Positions 11,313 to 22,999 of a DNA stretch of 64,000 nt are shown piece after piece. The DNA comes from Gossypium raimondii. Lineage: Eukaryota > Streptophyta > Magnoliopsida > Malvales > Malvaceae. Position numbers and translations under genes: made by a program. Position 1 is the first letter of the stretch. Every line of letters begins with the position of its first letter. The stretch covers positions 44,859,733 to 44,923,732 of the forward strand of contig NC_068571.1 in the NCBI RefSeq assembly GCF_025698545.1. Direction: 5' to 3'. The notes beneath the pieces were generated by a model. That model worked only from the letters and a program-made list of their open reading frames with translations. It ran no database searches and was not told where the DNA came from.

Positions 11313-11862
11313 CTATAGGCTTTTTGTCTTCCAACTTGTTCACTCGGATCATAGAAGCTAGGGTGGCCAACGCATCAGCCATCTCGTTTTCCTCTCGCGG
11401 AAGGTAACAGAAAGTGATGTCATCAAACTCATCCATCAATTCAAGAACCATCTTTCGATAACTGATCAGTTTAGGGTCTCTTGTCTCCCATTCTCCTTTG
11501 AGCTGGTATATCACTAATACGGAATCCCTATACACTTTTAGTACTTTGATTTTACGTTCGATGGCTGCATGAATGCCCATAATGCATGCTTCATATTCTG
11601 TCACATTGTTCGTACAATCAAAATCCAGTTTGCTAGCAATAGGATAATGATCTCTGCTTGGAGATACCAGAACTGCCCCAATTCCGTTACCCATAGCATT
11701 TGAGGCTCCATGAAAATTTAACTTCCACACATGATCTATTTGGGGACTTTCTTCAGTGGCTGCCACATACATCAAATCCTCATTTGGAAAATCAAATGTC
11801 AAAGGCTCATAATCCTCCAAGGCTCTGCTAGCTAAAAAGTCAGCTATTGTGCTCCCTTTCAC
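11299..11862 (-). pseudogene. Second (archaeal-type-like) RNase H domain of the Tat element
   Basis: The open segment reads VWKLNFHGASNAMGNGIGAV, then NVTEYEACIMGIHAA, VYRDSVLVIYQLKGEWETRD and ends REENEMADALATLASM. These are the ordered motifs of an RNase H fold: the first strand normally carries Asp, here replaced by His in LNFHGAS, then the E of EYEA, the D of YRDS and the final D of MADAL. It follows a separate RT-linked RNase H, and this doubling is the known signature of Tat elements. The changed first catalytic residue suggests loss of activity. Confidence 0.87.
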
Positions 11863-11868
11863 GACTTT

Positions 11869-13290
11869 CTAACTCACATACATTATGTCAAATTCAAAAA
11901 GCAAGATCTGCCATTTTGCCATCCTTCCATTCAAAACAGTCGACTCCATCATATATTTTAAGGGGTCTAACTTTGAAATCAGCTTCGTTGTATGATACAA
12001 CATATATTGCCGTAATATCTGAGTTGTCCAAACCAGGGCACAACATAACTTCTCGATAGACGAGTATCTCGCTTCATAATCGGTGAATTTCTTGCTGTTA
12101 GTATATTGCCCTTTCTTTTCTTCCTGTCTCATCATATTGGCCTAACACGTACCCTATGAAATTGTCAAACACTACTAAATACAGTATTAATGGCCTATCC
12201 GGACTAGGTGGTGACAGTACTATAGTATTGGACAAGCACTATTTTATTTTGTCAAAAGCCTTCTGAAATTCTTCATCCCATACACCCAGATTATGGTTCC
12301 TCAAAAGACGGAATATGGGATCACATTTTTTAGTTAGTTGTGAAATAAACCGAGCAATGTAATTCAATCTTTCAAGAAAACCTTGTACTTCTTTCTGAAT
12401 GTATGGTGGAGGCAAATCTCGTATTGCCTTGACTTTGTCTGGCTCAACCTCAATTTCTTTTCCACTAACTATGAAGCCCCCCAACTTCCCTGATCTGGCT
12501 CCAAAGGTGCACTTTGTTGGATTAAGCTTGAGCTGGAAATTTCTTACTCTAAAAAACAATTTCCTCAGAACTTGAACATGCTCCTCTTCCGTTCTGGATT
12601 TTGCAATCATATCATCAACATAAACCTCAACTCCTTGTGCATCATGTCATGAAACAAAGTCACCATGGCTCTTTAATAAGTTACTCCTGCATTCTTCAAT
12701 CCAAAGGGCATCAGTTTACAATAGAACGTTCCCCACAAAGTGATGAATGTGGTCTTTCTCATGTTTTTTGGATGCATCTTTATTTGATTATACCCAGAAA
12801 AGTCATCCATGAAAGAAAACAGTTAATAGCCTGTTGTATTATCCACTAAAGTATCAAAGTGAGGTAACAGAAAATTGTCTTTTAGACTGGCCCTGTTCAA
12901 ATCCCTGTAATCCACACAAATTCGCACATTCCCATCTTTTTTAGGGGCAGGGACAACGTTGGCTACCCATTCTGAATATTTGACTTCTTGCAAGAACCCA
13001 GCATCAAACTACTTTTTGACTTATTCTTTTATCTTTAGCACAATATTGAGCCTCATTCTCCTGAGCTTCTGCTGAACTGGCTTGCAATCTTCTTTTATAG
13101 GAAGACAGTATACCAGAATATCAGTGCTTAACCCGAGCATATCCTGGTATGACCATGTAAAGACATCTTTGAATCCACAGAGTAATTCAATGAGGTCTCA
13201 CTTTGTCTTGGCGGTAATGTCAGTTCCGATCTTTACCTCTTTTCCCTCCTCTAGGCTCACAATCTTTAATGATTCTTTGTGAGGTAGGAT
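11869..13290 (-). pseudogene. Reverse transcriptase and first RNase H of Tat-type pol
   Basis: The minus strand near 12990-12870 reads VANVVPAPKKDGNVRICVDY, then RDLNRASLKDNFLLPHFD, the RT fingers. The catalytic VYVDDMIAK is at about 12630-12600, followed by the open segment 12610-12239 (KLNPTKCTFGARSGKLGGFI, PPPYIQKEVQGFLERLNYIA). The RT-linked RNase H is the segment 12135-11869 (YEARYSSIEKLCCALVWTTQ, MAKWQILLFEFDIMY). In-frame stops near 13005-13025 and frameshifts around 12130-12240 and 12640-12850 disable it. Confidence 0.9.
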
Positions 13291-14041
13291 TTACTTATCC
13301 TCTTGTTCTACCATTCTCAATAAGTCCAGAGATACACCACAGTCTACGTCATCTTCAAAATCATGTGATCCCTCTAGACACATGTCTTGCTCAAAAGGGG
13401 ATTCTGAGTCTAAAGCAGCGTCATTCATATCATTGATATCCGGGGACCTATGGTAGGTGCCAAAGAATATACAAAGAATGTATGAATTTATGAACAAATA
13501 TGATTATGAATGAATAAAAGAATGATGTGGAAAAAGACTAAAAGAATAATTATACTCGAAAAGAATGAAAGACTATTGGCTCAAAAATGAATACAAAAAG
13601 TGTATTTTATTAGAAACATAATGTTCAACATATGCATATAAAGAAATTCATATTTTTTAAGTCAAAGCAACAAGGATGTTTTGAACAATTACTCTGAACA
13701 AGCTCTAAAAACTACAAGAATTTCTTTCGTAGTCCAGGTTCGTAAGGGCAAATCTCTAGCAAAGCCTTTCTTTCAATTGCGTCTATGGCATTGATGTGAA
13801 CATCTCCTAACATTTCTTCAATACCATCCTCTTTAAGCATTCTTCGTTCAGGATAAATGAACCCCATTGATACAAAGGTCTTGGATATGTGACGAAAAAC
13901 CATAGGCTCCCACTTAACTTCATCTCTACTCAGGCGTGCCTTTCTCCTCTCTTGTCTTTTTTCTATTTCCTTCCTCCTTTGTTTTATGTCTGGTCTATAG
14001 CCTAGACCAAAACAATCAAACTTATCTTCCTCTTCTTACCA
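13291..14041 (-). pseudogene. Protease-RT linker region of Tat-type pol
   Basis: Two open pieces (13497-13291, ending SLDLLRMVEQEDK, and 13903-13712, with ISKTFVSMGFIYPE and ALLEICPYEPGL) fill the gap between protease and RT and lie in different frames, so at least one indel separates them. They have no enzymatic motif and correspond to the non-conserved linker of the polyprotein. Confidence 0.6.
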
Positions 14042-14640
14042 TTAATTAAAGACCCATTTTTGTAGTCTTGGATATCTTTGGCACTGGGATTCTATTCTCT
14101 TCAGCAATAATGTCGCATTCGTGAACTCTAGGGACTGGAAAGAACATTCCACCATCTCATCATCAGTCTCTACGTATGGTGCATTACTAGTTACTGACGC
14201 GATAATACCCTCCTCGGCATTTATTGTCACCAACCGTCCCTCTGACACTAACTTCAAATTCCGATGCAGTGATGAAGGCACGACCCCTGCCGAGTGTATC
14301 CAAGGTCTCCCCAACAAACAGTTATAGGAAGGCTTGATATCCATTATATTGAAATCCACTTCATAAGTATTTGGGCCAATCAGCAATGGTATCTCAATTC
14401 TCTCCATAACCTTCCTCTCTGTTCCATCAAACGCCTTTACTTCATTTTGACACGTTTTCATATGTGAGCTATCCACAGGTAGCCTATTGAGAGTAGATAA
14501 GGGCAATACATTCAATGTGGATCCATTATCAATCAAAACTCCCAGCAGCATGTACCCTTTGCACCGAGTAGTAATGTGCAGAGCCTTAGTGGACCCCAAA
14601 CCTCCAAATGGTATTTCGTCATCATTGAAGAAGATAAAAT
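14042..14640 (-). pseudogene. Retroviral-type aspartic protease domain of Tat-type pol
   Basis: The open segment 14599-14042 reads MLLGVLIDNGSTLNVLPLST, with the active-site motif in its Tat form D-N-G-S, then EVDFNIMDIKPSYNCLLGRP, containing the Leu-Leu-Gly-Arg 'flap-distal' motif typical of retropepsins. It would cut the polyprotein into its parts. It shares its frame with gag upstream and with part of RT downstream, indicating one original gag-pol frame. Confidence 0.88.
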
Positions 14641-15415
14641 TATCAGCACTTATACTATTGACCTACCGATCCAATTTATTGACAGAAATATCATTAGCCA
14701 CATATGTTTCGTTCAACACATTCATCAGTGCATTTCGATGCACCTCTGAACTCATGAGCAAAGCTAACACAGATATACGAGCTGGTTGCTTATGCAGCTG
14801 CTCTACAACACTTTACTCACCGTGTTTCAGAAATTTCAAGAATTCAGTGGCTTCTTCCTCCTTTATTGGCCCATTAATCAATATCAATGGCCTAGATTCA
14901 ACTATCTTCTCTTCCTTTTGCTCTGCCGTAAAAAATTTTCCTTCCGCCGATTCTGCTTGGGTATTTATCCAATCGCAATGCTTCTCAGAACCTGTCTCTT
15001 GGTTTTCTTTTGCAACACTAACCAAAGCTTCCTTTCCCGAAATTGTTACATTGCACTTATAATTCCAGGAAACCTTTTTACTATCCTTATACGAAAAATT
15101 TGTCAGCTTCTAAATTACAATCTTCGGTGTCACATGTGCCCTAACCTCATTAACCTTACGATGTGAGATGATAATCACATGATGATTAACCTTCGAAATC
15201 CTCGTCATTGACTCCGATGCGCATATACTTCATTTTTTCTCCACTTATTCGAAAAACTCCACTTCTCTATTATCCATCATGCTCTGGACCAGAGCTCTGA
15301 ATTCTTCACATCTCTGAATTTTGTGTCCCACCTTATGATGGAACTCACAATAATTTTGGGTCTCACAACCTCCCTCTGAATCCGAGACGATTAACCCTCT
15401 TCTCGCCATTTCTTT
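14641..15415 (-). pseudogene. gag-protease linker of the Tat-type element
   Basis: Only one short open piece is clear (15025-14813: ESRPLILINGPIKEEEATEF, LKFLKHGE). It is in the same frame as gag and protease. The rest is interrupted by stops. A His/Cys-containing stretch on the minus strand near 15360-15290 (..YCEFHHKVGHKI) resembles the conserved Cys/His segment of this lineage. No intact product. Confidence 0.55.
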
Positions 15416-16858
15416 TCAAACCCACTTCAAAGGGATTTTTACCTCAGCAATGCTCTCCTTGACCCTTCTCCCCATATTTTCACTCATCATACTTACCCCA
15501 CCATTAGTGTGATTGGGTAACGGATTTCCTGTACCAGATGCATAATCTACCTTGACAACGCCCATACTGATGAGCTTTTCAACAAGTTTTTTAAAAGCCA
15601 TACAATTTTCTATGGAATGCCCCGTAATTCCTGTATGGTAATCACATTGTGCACTCAGGTAATACCATTTGGGATACGGAGGCTGTAAAAGGGTCAAGTA
15701 AAAAGGGGCAACAACGTGTGTGTTGAATAAATTCTGATACAACTCATTATATGACATTAGAATTGGTGTGAACTGGGGACTCTCATTACTTGGCCTCACA
15801 CCAAATTCCTGTTTTGATGAATCCTATTGATTAGCCATTACTTTTCTGGGTTGATTCACCGTAATCGATTTGTTGTATGTATTTACATTGTTCACCTCAC
15901 TTTCTTTTTTCTTTGAGGCTTGCCTTCTGTTATTCTCTCCAACATCAATCTTCCCGCTCCTTATAGCACTTTCAATCATCTCACCACTCATGACTATGTC
16001 AGAAAAGCTTTTTGTGGCACTTCCTAACATATGTGTGATGAATGGGGCTTTCAGCGTATTTATAAAGAGCATTGTCATTTCTCTTTCAAGGAGCGGTGGT
16101 TGAACCTGAACTGCAACCTCCCTCCACCTCTGAGCGTACTGCCTGAAACCTTCATTCGACTTCTTCTTCATGTTTTGCAAGGTAATTCTATCAGGAACCA
16201 TTTCTACTACATGACTATACTGCTTCATAAAAGCCTGTGCCAAATCTCTCCAAGAACTAATCCTAGTACACCTCAATTGATTATACTATTTAGATGCTGC
16301 CCCTGTGAGGCTATCCTAAAAGCAGTGTATCAACAGTTGGTCATTATTGACATATCTAGTCATTCGCCTACAAAACATGGTGATGTGGGCTTCAGGGAAA
16401 CTGGTCCCATTATAGTTTTCGAACTCTGACGTCTTGAACTTTTAAGGGAGCACCAAATCTGGAACCAAACTCAAATCCTTAGCATCAATCATACCATATC
16501 TCTCAGTGCTTTCCATTGCCCTGAACTTCTCTTCAACCCACTTCCATCTTTCTTCAAATTACTTTGGTAATTCTTCCTTCGATTTTTCCTTTTCGACCGT
16601 CTCATCAAAGTCGGGGATAACAGGATTGACAGGATTATTCTCAGGGCTAGAGCCTGATCCAGCTTGGTAATTCATTGACCTTGAAGCGTCTGCCTGAAAC
16701 TGTTGAGGCCTTATGGTAACAGAAGATTTACGCGGGTAAAATTCAGCTTGGGGATGCGCATGTGGAGGAGTAAAGCCTGGAAGATATAAGGGTCCATCAT
16801 TACCTTCCTCTTTAACATTAGCCATAGGGCCCTTTCCTTTATCTTTTCCCTCAGTCAA
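15416..16858 (-). pseudogene. gag of the Tat-type element
   Basis: Three same-frame segments (16858-16559, 16276-15824, 15799-15416) make up a retrotransposon gag. The central piece carries the classic signature SWRDLAQAFMKQYSHVVEMV, then RQYAQRWREVAVQVQPPLLE, of the Retrotrans_gag domain. The last piece has AQCDYHTGITGHSIENCMAF, a Cys/His cluster, and FKKLVEKLISMGVV. The N-terminal piece is Pro-rich (DGPLYLPGFTPPHAHPQAEF). Stop codons separate the segments; about 280 bases between 16276 and 16559 are degraded. gag would form the virus-like particle core; this copy cannot make full-length protein. Confidence 0.88.
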
Positions 16859-17374
16859 CAGTCACGTTAACTGTGTCATCATGCTCCCTTGAGATTCTAC
16901 CATTTTGTCCATCATATTCTGCTGGATCTTCTCGAGCTACTCTTGCATTTGCTGCTGAAGTTGATCCTGCATTTCTTTTTGGAACAGTTCGAACTTTTCT
17001 AATCTTTGGTCCATACTTTTTGATTTCGCCCGTGTACCGTAACAGTGTTGGGTTAGCTGGTTAGCTTCCAGGTTAACTGAGGAATGATTTTGATTAATTA
17101 GAACCTTTTAATAGTTTTTAATGCATATGATGCGATGTATGAGAATGAATGCAAAAAGGCGTCAATTTTGATTTCAATTACTTTTAGAAAACTTTATTTG
17201 AAAATAAATCTCTTTACATAGAATGGGCTACAAATAAGTCTTTGCCCTAATACTCAAAACCTTAATCTTTTTAAGTAACGAGGCCAATTCTTGTCCCCGG
17301 TCTGACTCCAATTCATATTTCACGCTCAACGTGTCGGGCTGTACTGCCAAAGTTTATAGGTGATCTGCTATTTC

Positions 17375-19413
17375 TCAAATCTGAACCACAGCTTCTCCTA
17401 TAAGATGATCCCTGTTTTTGACTTGATTCTGAAAGTAGTGAAGTTGCTTATTCTGACGACCTTCCTTTGCCTCTAAATGATTAATCCAGACCTCACAATT
17501 TTGCAATGTTGTTTTCAACTCCTCTATTCTGTTCTTCATCATTTCAATCTTACTTAGACTCGCTTTCAGCTCTATTACAGAATTTCGACTTTTATATTGA
17601 CGAAGAGACCCTTCTAACTCAACCACTCTGTCTTTTAGCTTGTCCTTTTCCTTCTGGCTTTTTGACAAGCTATTTTCTAATGCTTCATTTCGTGCTTGAA
17701 CCTCTTGAAATTTTATTTCCCATCCATCGGCCTTGTTTCTTTCTTCTCGAATCTCTTCACACCACTACTCTGAAGTTTTTCCAAGCCCGACAGTTCTCAT
17801 TGACAAATGCAGCTTTTTATAATCTGTCTTCAAGCTATCTAGTTCTTCTTCAGCCTTATTCTTCCCCTTTCTTAATTTCTCTGCCTCGAGTTTTTAAACG
17901 TCCACATCCAGTTTCAAATTCATCTTTTCTTCTTCCATTTGCTCTATTTTCTTCTCTAATTCCATGTTTCTTCTTTCAGAATCCTGTTTTATGATCTCTA
18001 GCTTAGAAGGGACAACACGCAAATGCTCCTCTATCGACTGACTATTTTCCTAACTTGGCCTAGAGATGTTATCGTTGATCCTCTTAACCCACCATTCGCT
18101 ATACTCGGGAGTTATCATCGGACCCACAGCCAATCTCTTTATTCGGCAAGTCTGACTCCATGTACTGACCATCTCACGAACTCTCTTTTTGTAACCATCG
18201 CCCTTATACGAGAATTCACACTCGGCCCCTACCGGAGTTACGGGTACAAACTGCATTGACCTGTATTGCCTGAGCACTAGCAATGGGGCATAACCAACAG
18301 CTCCCCAAATTCCAAGCAAAGGAACCCAGTAAAAATCCCCACACCGATATAGGATCTTGTCTGGAAGTAACCACGGAGCTCTCCACTCGATATCCTCCTC
18401 TTGCAAATTCTAAAAAATTGTCATCCATTTCTCTTCCGAGACATCATCCCTCCTTGGTGTAGCCATTATCTCCTTCAATGGTGAATAACTTTCAGAGAAG
18501 ACCTGATATAAAACTTTATCAACCTTCTAAAAGTGACTATGGAACCATGCAAGTAGGAGCTACGTACATCCAATGAATCTACCATCTCCCGTTCTCTGGC
18601 ATGTATTTAGTGACCTGAAGGTTTCTGCCAGAATTGCCGAGACTGGTGAAACTCTCTTATTAAGCCGATCAAATAAGCCAGTGACTGCCTCGTCAACATG
18701 TCACAAAGCCTAGGGAACACAACCAAACCATATATACTTAGAGCAAAGACATCTACCTTCTTCATCGCATCTGGGTGTGCAAGAATGAGGTCCTTCAAAT
18801 TTTTTCAATGAATGCACTTGCTATCCCCCTTTTGCTTGATCCGAGCTGTAACCCACTGCTCACTCATCCCCGTTATATTCATCAACCTCTTCAAAAAGGT
18901 CGGTACATTTACTACTTTCGAGTAGATTTTGTCCACTTGAATCTTCGAACACCGAAGTAAAGCCATGTATTCTTCTATTGTAAGCACCAAATCGACCTTT
19001 CCAAATGTGAAGCAACTGTAGGATGGGTTCCAAAACTGGGCAAGAGCTTGAAACAGATGCTTGTCTATCTTCATATCAAGTAAATAGGGCAAATCCCCAT
19101 AATTAGAATAGAATAACTATCTAACCTCATTATTCCACTGATCCCAAATCTCTTTCAACTTCTGCAAGTTTTTCTGGGTTACGCTAACACGGGTGAAGTC
19201 TCATAATTCTGATACATATCCCTCGACTAAACTATCACATTTTTCGCTCTGTGTCATCTCAGCCCAAGTTCGGACAGCCGCATTATCCTCCACTCTATCA
19301 AGAAACCCTTTTTCCATGATAAGCTTTCTATCTAGCAACTGAATACGAACCAACGTCTTTTTATAATGAAATGTCATGTTATTGTAATGCCATGCAATCA
19401 GAGTAAAACACAA
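17375..19413 (-). pseudogene. Extra ORF between 5' LTR and gag: DUF7745-like domain plus coiled coil
   Basis: Five open pieces on the minus strand (19413-19201, 19092-18805, 18798-18607, 18428/18406-18050, 17668-17375) form one decayed gene. The first three share a frame; a frameshift lies between 18607 and 18406. Recognisable parts are MEKGFLDRVEDNAAVRTWAE, then FQALAQFWNPSYSCFTFGKV, DLVLTIEEYMALL, VDVFALSIYGLVVFPRL, EDIEWRAPWLLPD and AVGPMITPEYSEWW, which I recall as a plant domain of unknown function (DUF7745) common in cotton. The C-terminal part (EKDKLKDRVVELEGSLRQYK and on) is highly charged and heptad-like, a likely coiled coil. It lies inside the element, upstream of gag. Its role is unknown; capture of a plant-mobile-domain-like host gene is one possibility. 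Confidence 0.75.
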
Positions 19414-19930
19414 AAAGTCAGTATCAATTTAAATGCAATACAACTAAGAAATAGTAAAAACTCCTAGATAGGTATCTACTATGGTTAAGAGTAATTCTAC
19501 CTAGGGTGAGTTCTTAAGGTTCACTATATGTGGTTTAGCTTCTAGAGCACAGGTACCTGAACCAGCAGATTCCTCGATCCTCACCCATTATAGGCTCATA
19601 TGGACCAAGTTCGGTTCAGGGGAACACATTTCCCTATGACTATACGGAGATGTAGATCTCACGGAGGCATAGGTACGGGTGTATCTCGAAAGCGGTCCAC
19701 TATTCTATACGGAGGTGAAAACCTCACGAAGGACTAGCTTCTCACTCCAACTTAGAAGGGTAAGACTAAACAGTCTTTATGCAATATGATATGAAGTTAT
19801 AAAACTTAATTTACAGTAATCATACCGCAAATGAATGCAATGAGAGGATTGTAATTTTTCAAATCAAATTTCAATTTTTGACAATAATACAGTAAACAAT
19901 CAATCTTACGGCTTGACTCCCTAACAAGAC

Positions 19931-19949
19931 CCCAATGGAGTCTCCAAGC
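19931..19949 (-). other. Candidate primer binding site of the Tat-type element
   Basis: Directly inside the 5' LTR end the minus strand reads GCTTGGAGACTCCATTGGGG. The TGGAGACTCC.. core begins with TGG, the complement of the CCA end of a tRNA. It is two bases from the LTR. I cannot name the tRNA with certainty. Confidence 0.55.
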
Positions 19950-21174
19950 TGTCGAAACCATTTTTATGATAAAACAAAAAAAAAATAGTTGTCGACTCAA
20001 ATACGAAAATTGGAGTCACCACCAATCTTTTATTGAGGTGTGATCGGTTCACCTTGAAAATGATTTTAGGTCTACGAATTTTGAGAAAATAAGTTCAGGA
20101 GTCGATTACCCACGAGGAAGGGTTAGCACCCTCGTAACGCCCAAAATTGGTACCGAATCGATTGTTTAATGTCTTAGTGTCAAAAGTTTGAAAAGATTTT
20201 AAAATACGATCCTTGTATTTAAAAATTTGTATAAATCAAATTACATGTTAAAACCCTCTCATTTAGGGAAAAGAAAATATCACACCCAATGCGTTAGGGC
20301 ATGATATTTCATATCCTCAAGAATGAGCTTGTCTAAAAAAACTCAAGCGATGAAATTTAAAAGGATATTCAATTGTTTAAGTCAGACGAAGAAATCGAGA
20401 CCCAATACGTTAGGGTACAATTTCTCAGAATCCCAAACATTGAATATTGCCTTTATTTTTTAGGAAAATCTTCATCTCGAGAAAGCAATATGTCATACCC
20501 AATGTGTTAGGACACAACATGTTGAATTCTCGAAAAAGATTTTTTATTTTTGTGTTTTAAAATAAAGAATATTCTCGATTATTTAGGTTCAAAGAGGAAA
20601 ATTGGAACCCAATACGTTAGGGCTCAATCCTCTCGAAGATCCTAAATATCGAATATTGTGTTATCTTGAAAGCCTTTGAACAAAATAGTTTTAATGCTTT
20701 GATGAAACCAAATATATTTTCTTAAAAATGTGATGGAATGTTAATATACAACATGAAACAAATATTTTAATATGAATTATATATGTATATGTATTTACAA
20801 AATATGTATATATATAAAAGTATGATATATGTAAATAAATTATGAAAATATGTATATGTATATATTAAAATACGTATGTAAATATAAGTATAATATGCAT
20901 ATAAAAAATGACATATGCAAAAAAAACAAATATATATATTTATAATAATTTAAAATAATAAAAAAAGTGTACGTATATATATATGATAAGAATGTATGCA
21001 TGCATTTAGGATTATAAAATATGAAAATATATCCGCATATGTATATGTATTATAAAATGTACATATATATTTTAAAATTATAAAACACAAAACAAACAAA
21101 AACAAATGTATATACGTATATGAAATATAAAATGTATATGCATATATTATAAGAAGTATGCACAAATACATGGT

Positions 21175-21251
<77 letters not shown>

Positions 21252-22411
21252 AATAATAATGTGGCAATATAACAGTATTAATAATATATTAAAATACTTA
21301 AAAACCAAAAAAGACAGATTAAAGATTAAATTGAAAATAAACGGAGTTTGGGGGCTGAATTAAAAAATGGAAAACACAAAAAGAAACCAAATCATAACGC
21401 GCACAACAGGAGGAAGGCCTAAAGGGAAATTAATCCCGCTTTCAAAACGCTGCACAACATTGGATTAAAATGAAACAATTTCAATATTTCCTGAAAAAAA
21501 TTGAAAACAAAAACCATGGTTTTGAAATGATGGAAAAATGAAAAGGATTAAAAACATAATAGCCCATTAATGCTTAAAACGGGCGGATCTGATTAGGTTT
21601 TTGGGTCGGGTCACGCGGGCTATTGGATCACACTAATACGACGCCGTTTTTTAAACCAAATAAATCCCATTTCAAACCCTAGTCAAAACCCAATTCCCCT
21701 TTGCAGCAACAGCAGCCACAGGGACTGTTTCCTCCTCTTCTTTATTCCTCACCGAAATCTTTCCCCCCTTTTCAACTTCGATTTGGACGAAGCGTAGCAA
21801 GGGCATCGATGGTGTGCCACCACTGGTAAGAACCTCTACTCTTCCACTTCGTTTATTTGTTTTAAAAAAACAAGTTGGAAAATAAAAAAACAGTAAAAAG
21901 AAAAGGAAAAAAATGGAACAAACTGATCACCTTCAAAAATTTATTTTTTCTGATTCTTTATTTTTGTCTCTTTCTTAATATTTTTCAATCCCACATTTAT
22001 CTAACCCTCTTTACAAATTTATCTGGCTTTATATAGCCAAAAAGATAAAGAAAAATAACTCTCGAAAACTCCTTCCCTTTTGTCGTAATTTTTGCTGCCG
22101 TTTGCTGTTCGTGGTTCGTGATTTTGCTGTAGGTAGGTACTGGATTAGAGTACGTGAGTTGTACGAGGGCGACGTGCGCGACATGTGGGGTCTTTATGCT
22201 GCGTCGCGTGGAAGCAGTTCTTTTGGCGCTAAGGTAAGGAGTAAGAAGGCTGCCGCTAGGGTTCTTTCTGCTTTTGTTTTGTATTTTAGGCTAGCGGGCT
22301 GGATTAGATTTGGGTTAATAGACATTTTGGGCTGTGTAAATGGACTGGACATTTTTGTCATTATTTAGTTTTTATTTGATTTTTTAACCAGGCCAAAATT
22401 GACCTATTACA
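19950..22411 (-). mobile_element. 5' LTR of the Tat-type element (2.46 kb)
   Basis: The LTR starts (minus strand) TGTAATAGG at 22411 and ends GGTTTCGACA at 19950. Its inner 600 bases match the LTRs at 38098, 60300 and 61307 over the text 'gagtcaccaccaatcttt', 'gaggtgtgatcggttcacc' and 'gttagcaccctcgtaacgcc'. It contains four spaced copies of a CCCAATnnGTTAGG motif (20285, 20401, 20498, 20608), a (TAA)n microsatellite, and an ACGACGCCGTTTTT box at about 21638. Its outer 89 bases match the truncated 3' LTR. Confidence 0.87.
21175..21260. repeat. (TAA)n microsatellite
   Basis: About 25 uninterrupted TAA/AAT triplets followed after one 'c' by a few more. It lies inside the 5' LTR and is likely to vary in length between individuals. 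Confidence 0.97.
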
Positions 22412-22854
22412 ATAAGAATTCAAAATTTTAAAACATAAATATAATTTGAAATCAAATTTTGGGTGGTTTACTCCACCCATACAATAATGGGAAGGGATAA
22501 ATGAATTTTGGTTTAATGTATAATTCGATATATGAATTTTAATTTGGTATAATTATATATATGAAATTTTGATTTTGATTCAATTACATTTAAAGAAATA
22601 AATACATATATTTATTTTCATATTCAATTAATATACTTGTTCTCGTATGTAATATATCAATGTAAAATAATGCTAATTCAATAATATTGTTAATGATCTA
22701 TAAAAATTGGATCAAACCAAAATATTATGTATAAAATCGCATAACATGAAAATTCTTATACAACATTACGCATTGTATCAAAATCTATGTATAATTTTGA
22801 TACTTTTGTGGTTGTAAAGTGAATACAACACTAATCACAACAATTAATATTTTT

Positions 22855-22982
22855 TTTTGGTGAATTAGTGAATTACAATATCAGGGTAAAGCCCGAACAA
22901 CAAACACGGGTAGCGTGACTCAATCCTAGATCACACTTGGGGCGATGAACACCCTTGACTATCAGGCCATTACATGGTATTC
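22855..22982 (-). mobile_element. SINE (Au-like) with 17-bp target duplication
   Basis: A 128-bp insert is flanked by a perfect 17-bp direct repeat, caacaattaatattttt, at 22838-22854 and 22983-22999. Read on the minus strand it begins GGAATACCATGTAATGGCC. It has an A-box-like TAGTCAAGGGTG, a B-box-like GGATTGAGTC, and ends TTCACCAAAAAAAA. Internal Pol III promoter boxes, an A-rich tail and a long target duplication define a tRNA-derived SINE. The body resembles the plant Au SINE as I remember it. Confidence 0.85.
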
Positions 22983-22999
22983 CAACAATTAATATTTTT

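Larger units (their letters stand above)
7770..22411 (-). mobile_element. Tat-lineage Ty3/gypsy retrotransposon with extra DUF7745-like ORF (decayed)
   Basis: Read on the minus strand the order is 5' LTR (22411-19950), PBS, an extra ORF with a DUF7745-like domain, gag, aspartic protease, RT, RNase H, a second RNase H, integrase, a tandem-repeat-rich 3' region, PPT (7873-7857) and the start of the 3' LTR (7856-7770). Integrase after RNase H is the Ty3/gypsy order, and two consecutive RNase H domains mark the Tat lineage. Total span is 14.6 kb. gag, protease and much of RT share one frame, interrupted mainly by stop codons, with several frameshifts around RT, RNase H and integrase. The 3' LTR is cut to 87 bp, so no target duplication can be shown. 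A second member of the family enters the window at 61307, and a solo LTR lies at 38098. Confidence 0.9.

Noticed and set aside
14487..15166. Plus-strand open frames of 126 and 191 codons
   Set aside because: They are antisense shadows of the Tat protease and its linker.
20950..21267. Minus-strand frame with a run of isoleucine or tyrosine
   Set aside because: Produced by the (TAA)n microsatellite in the LTR.
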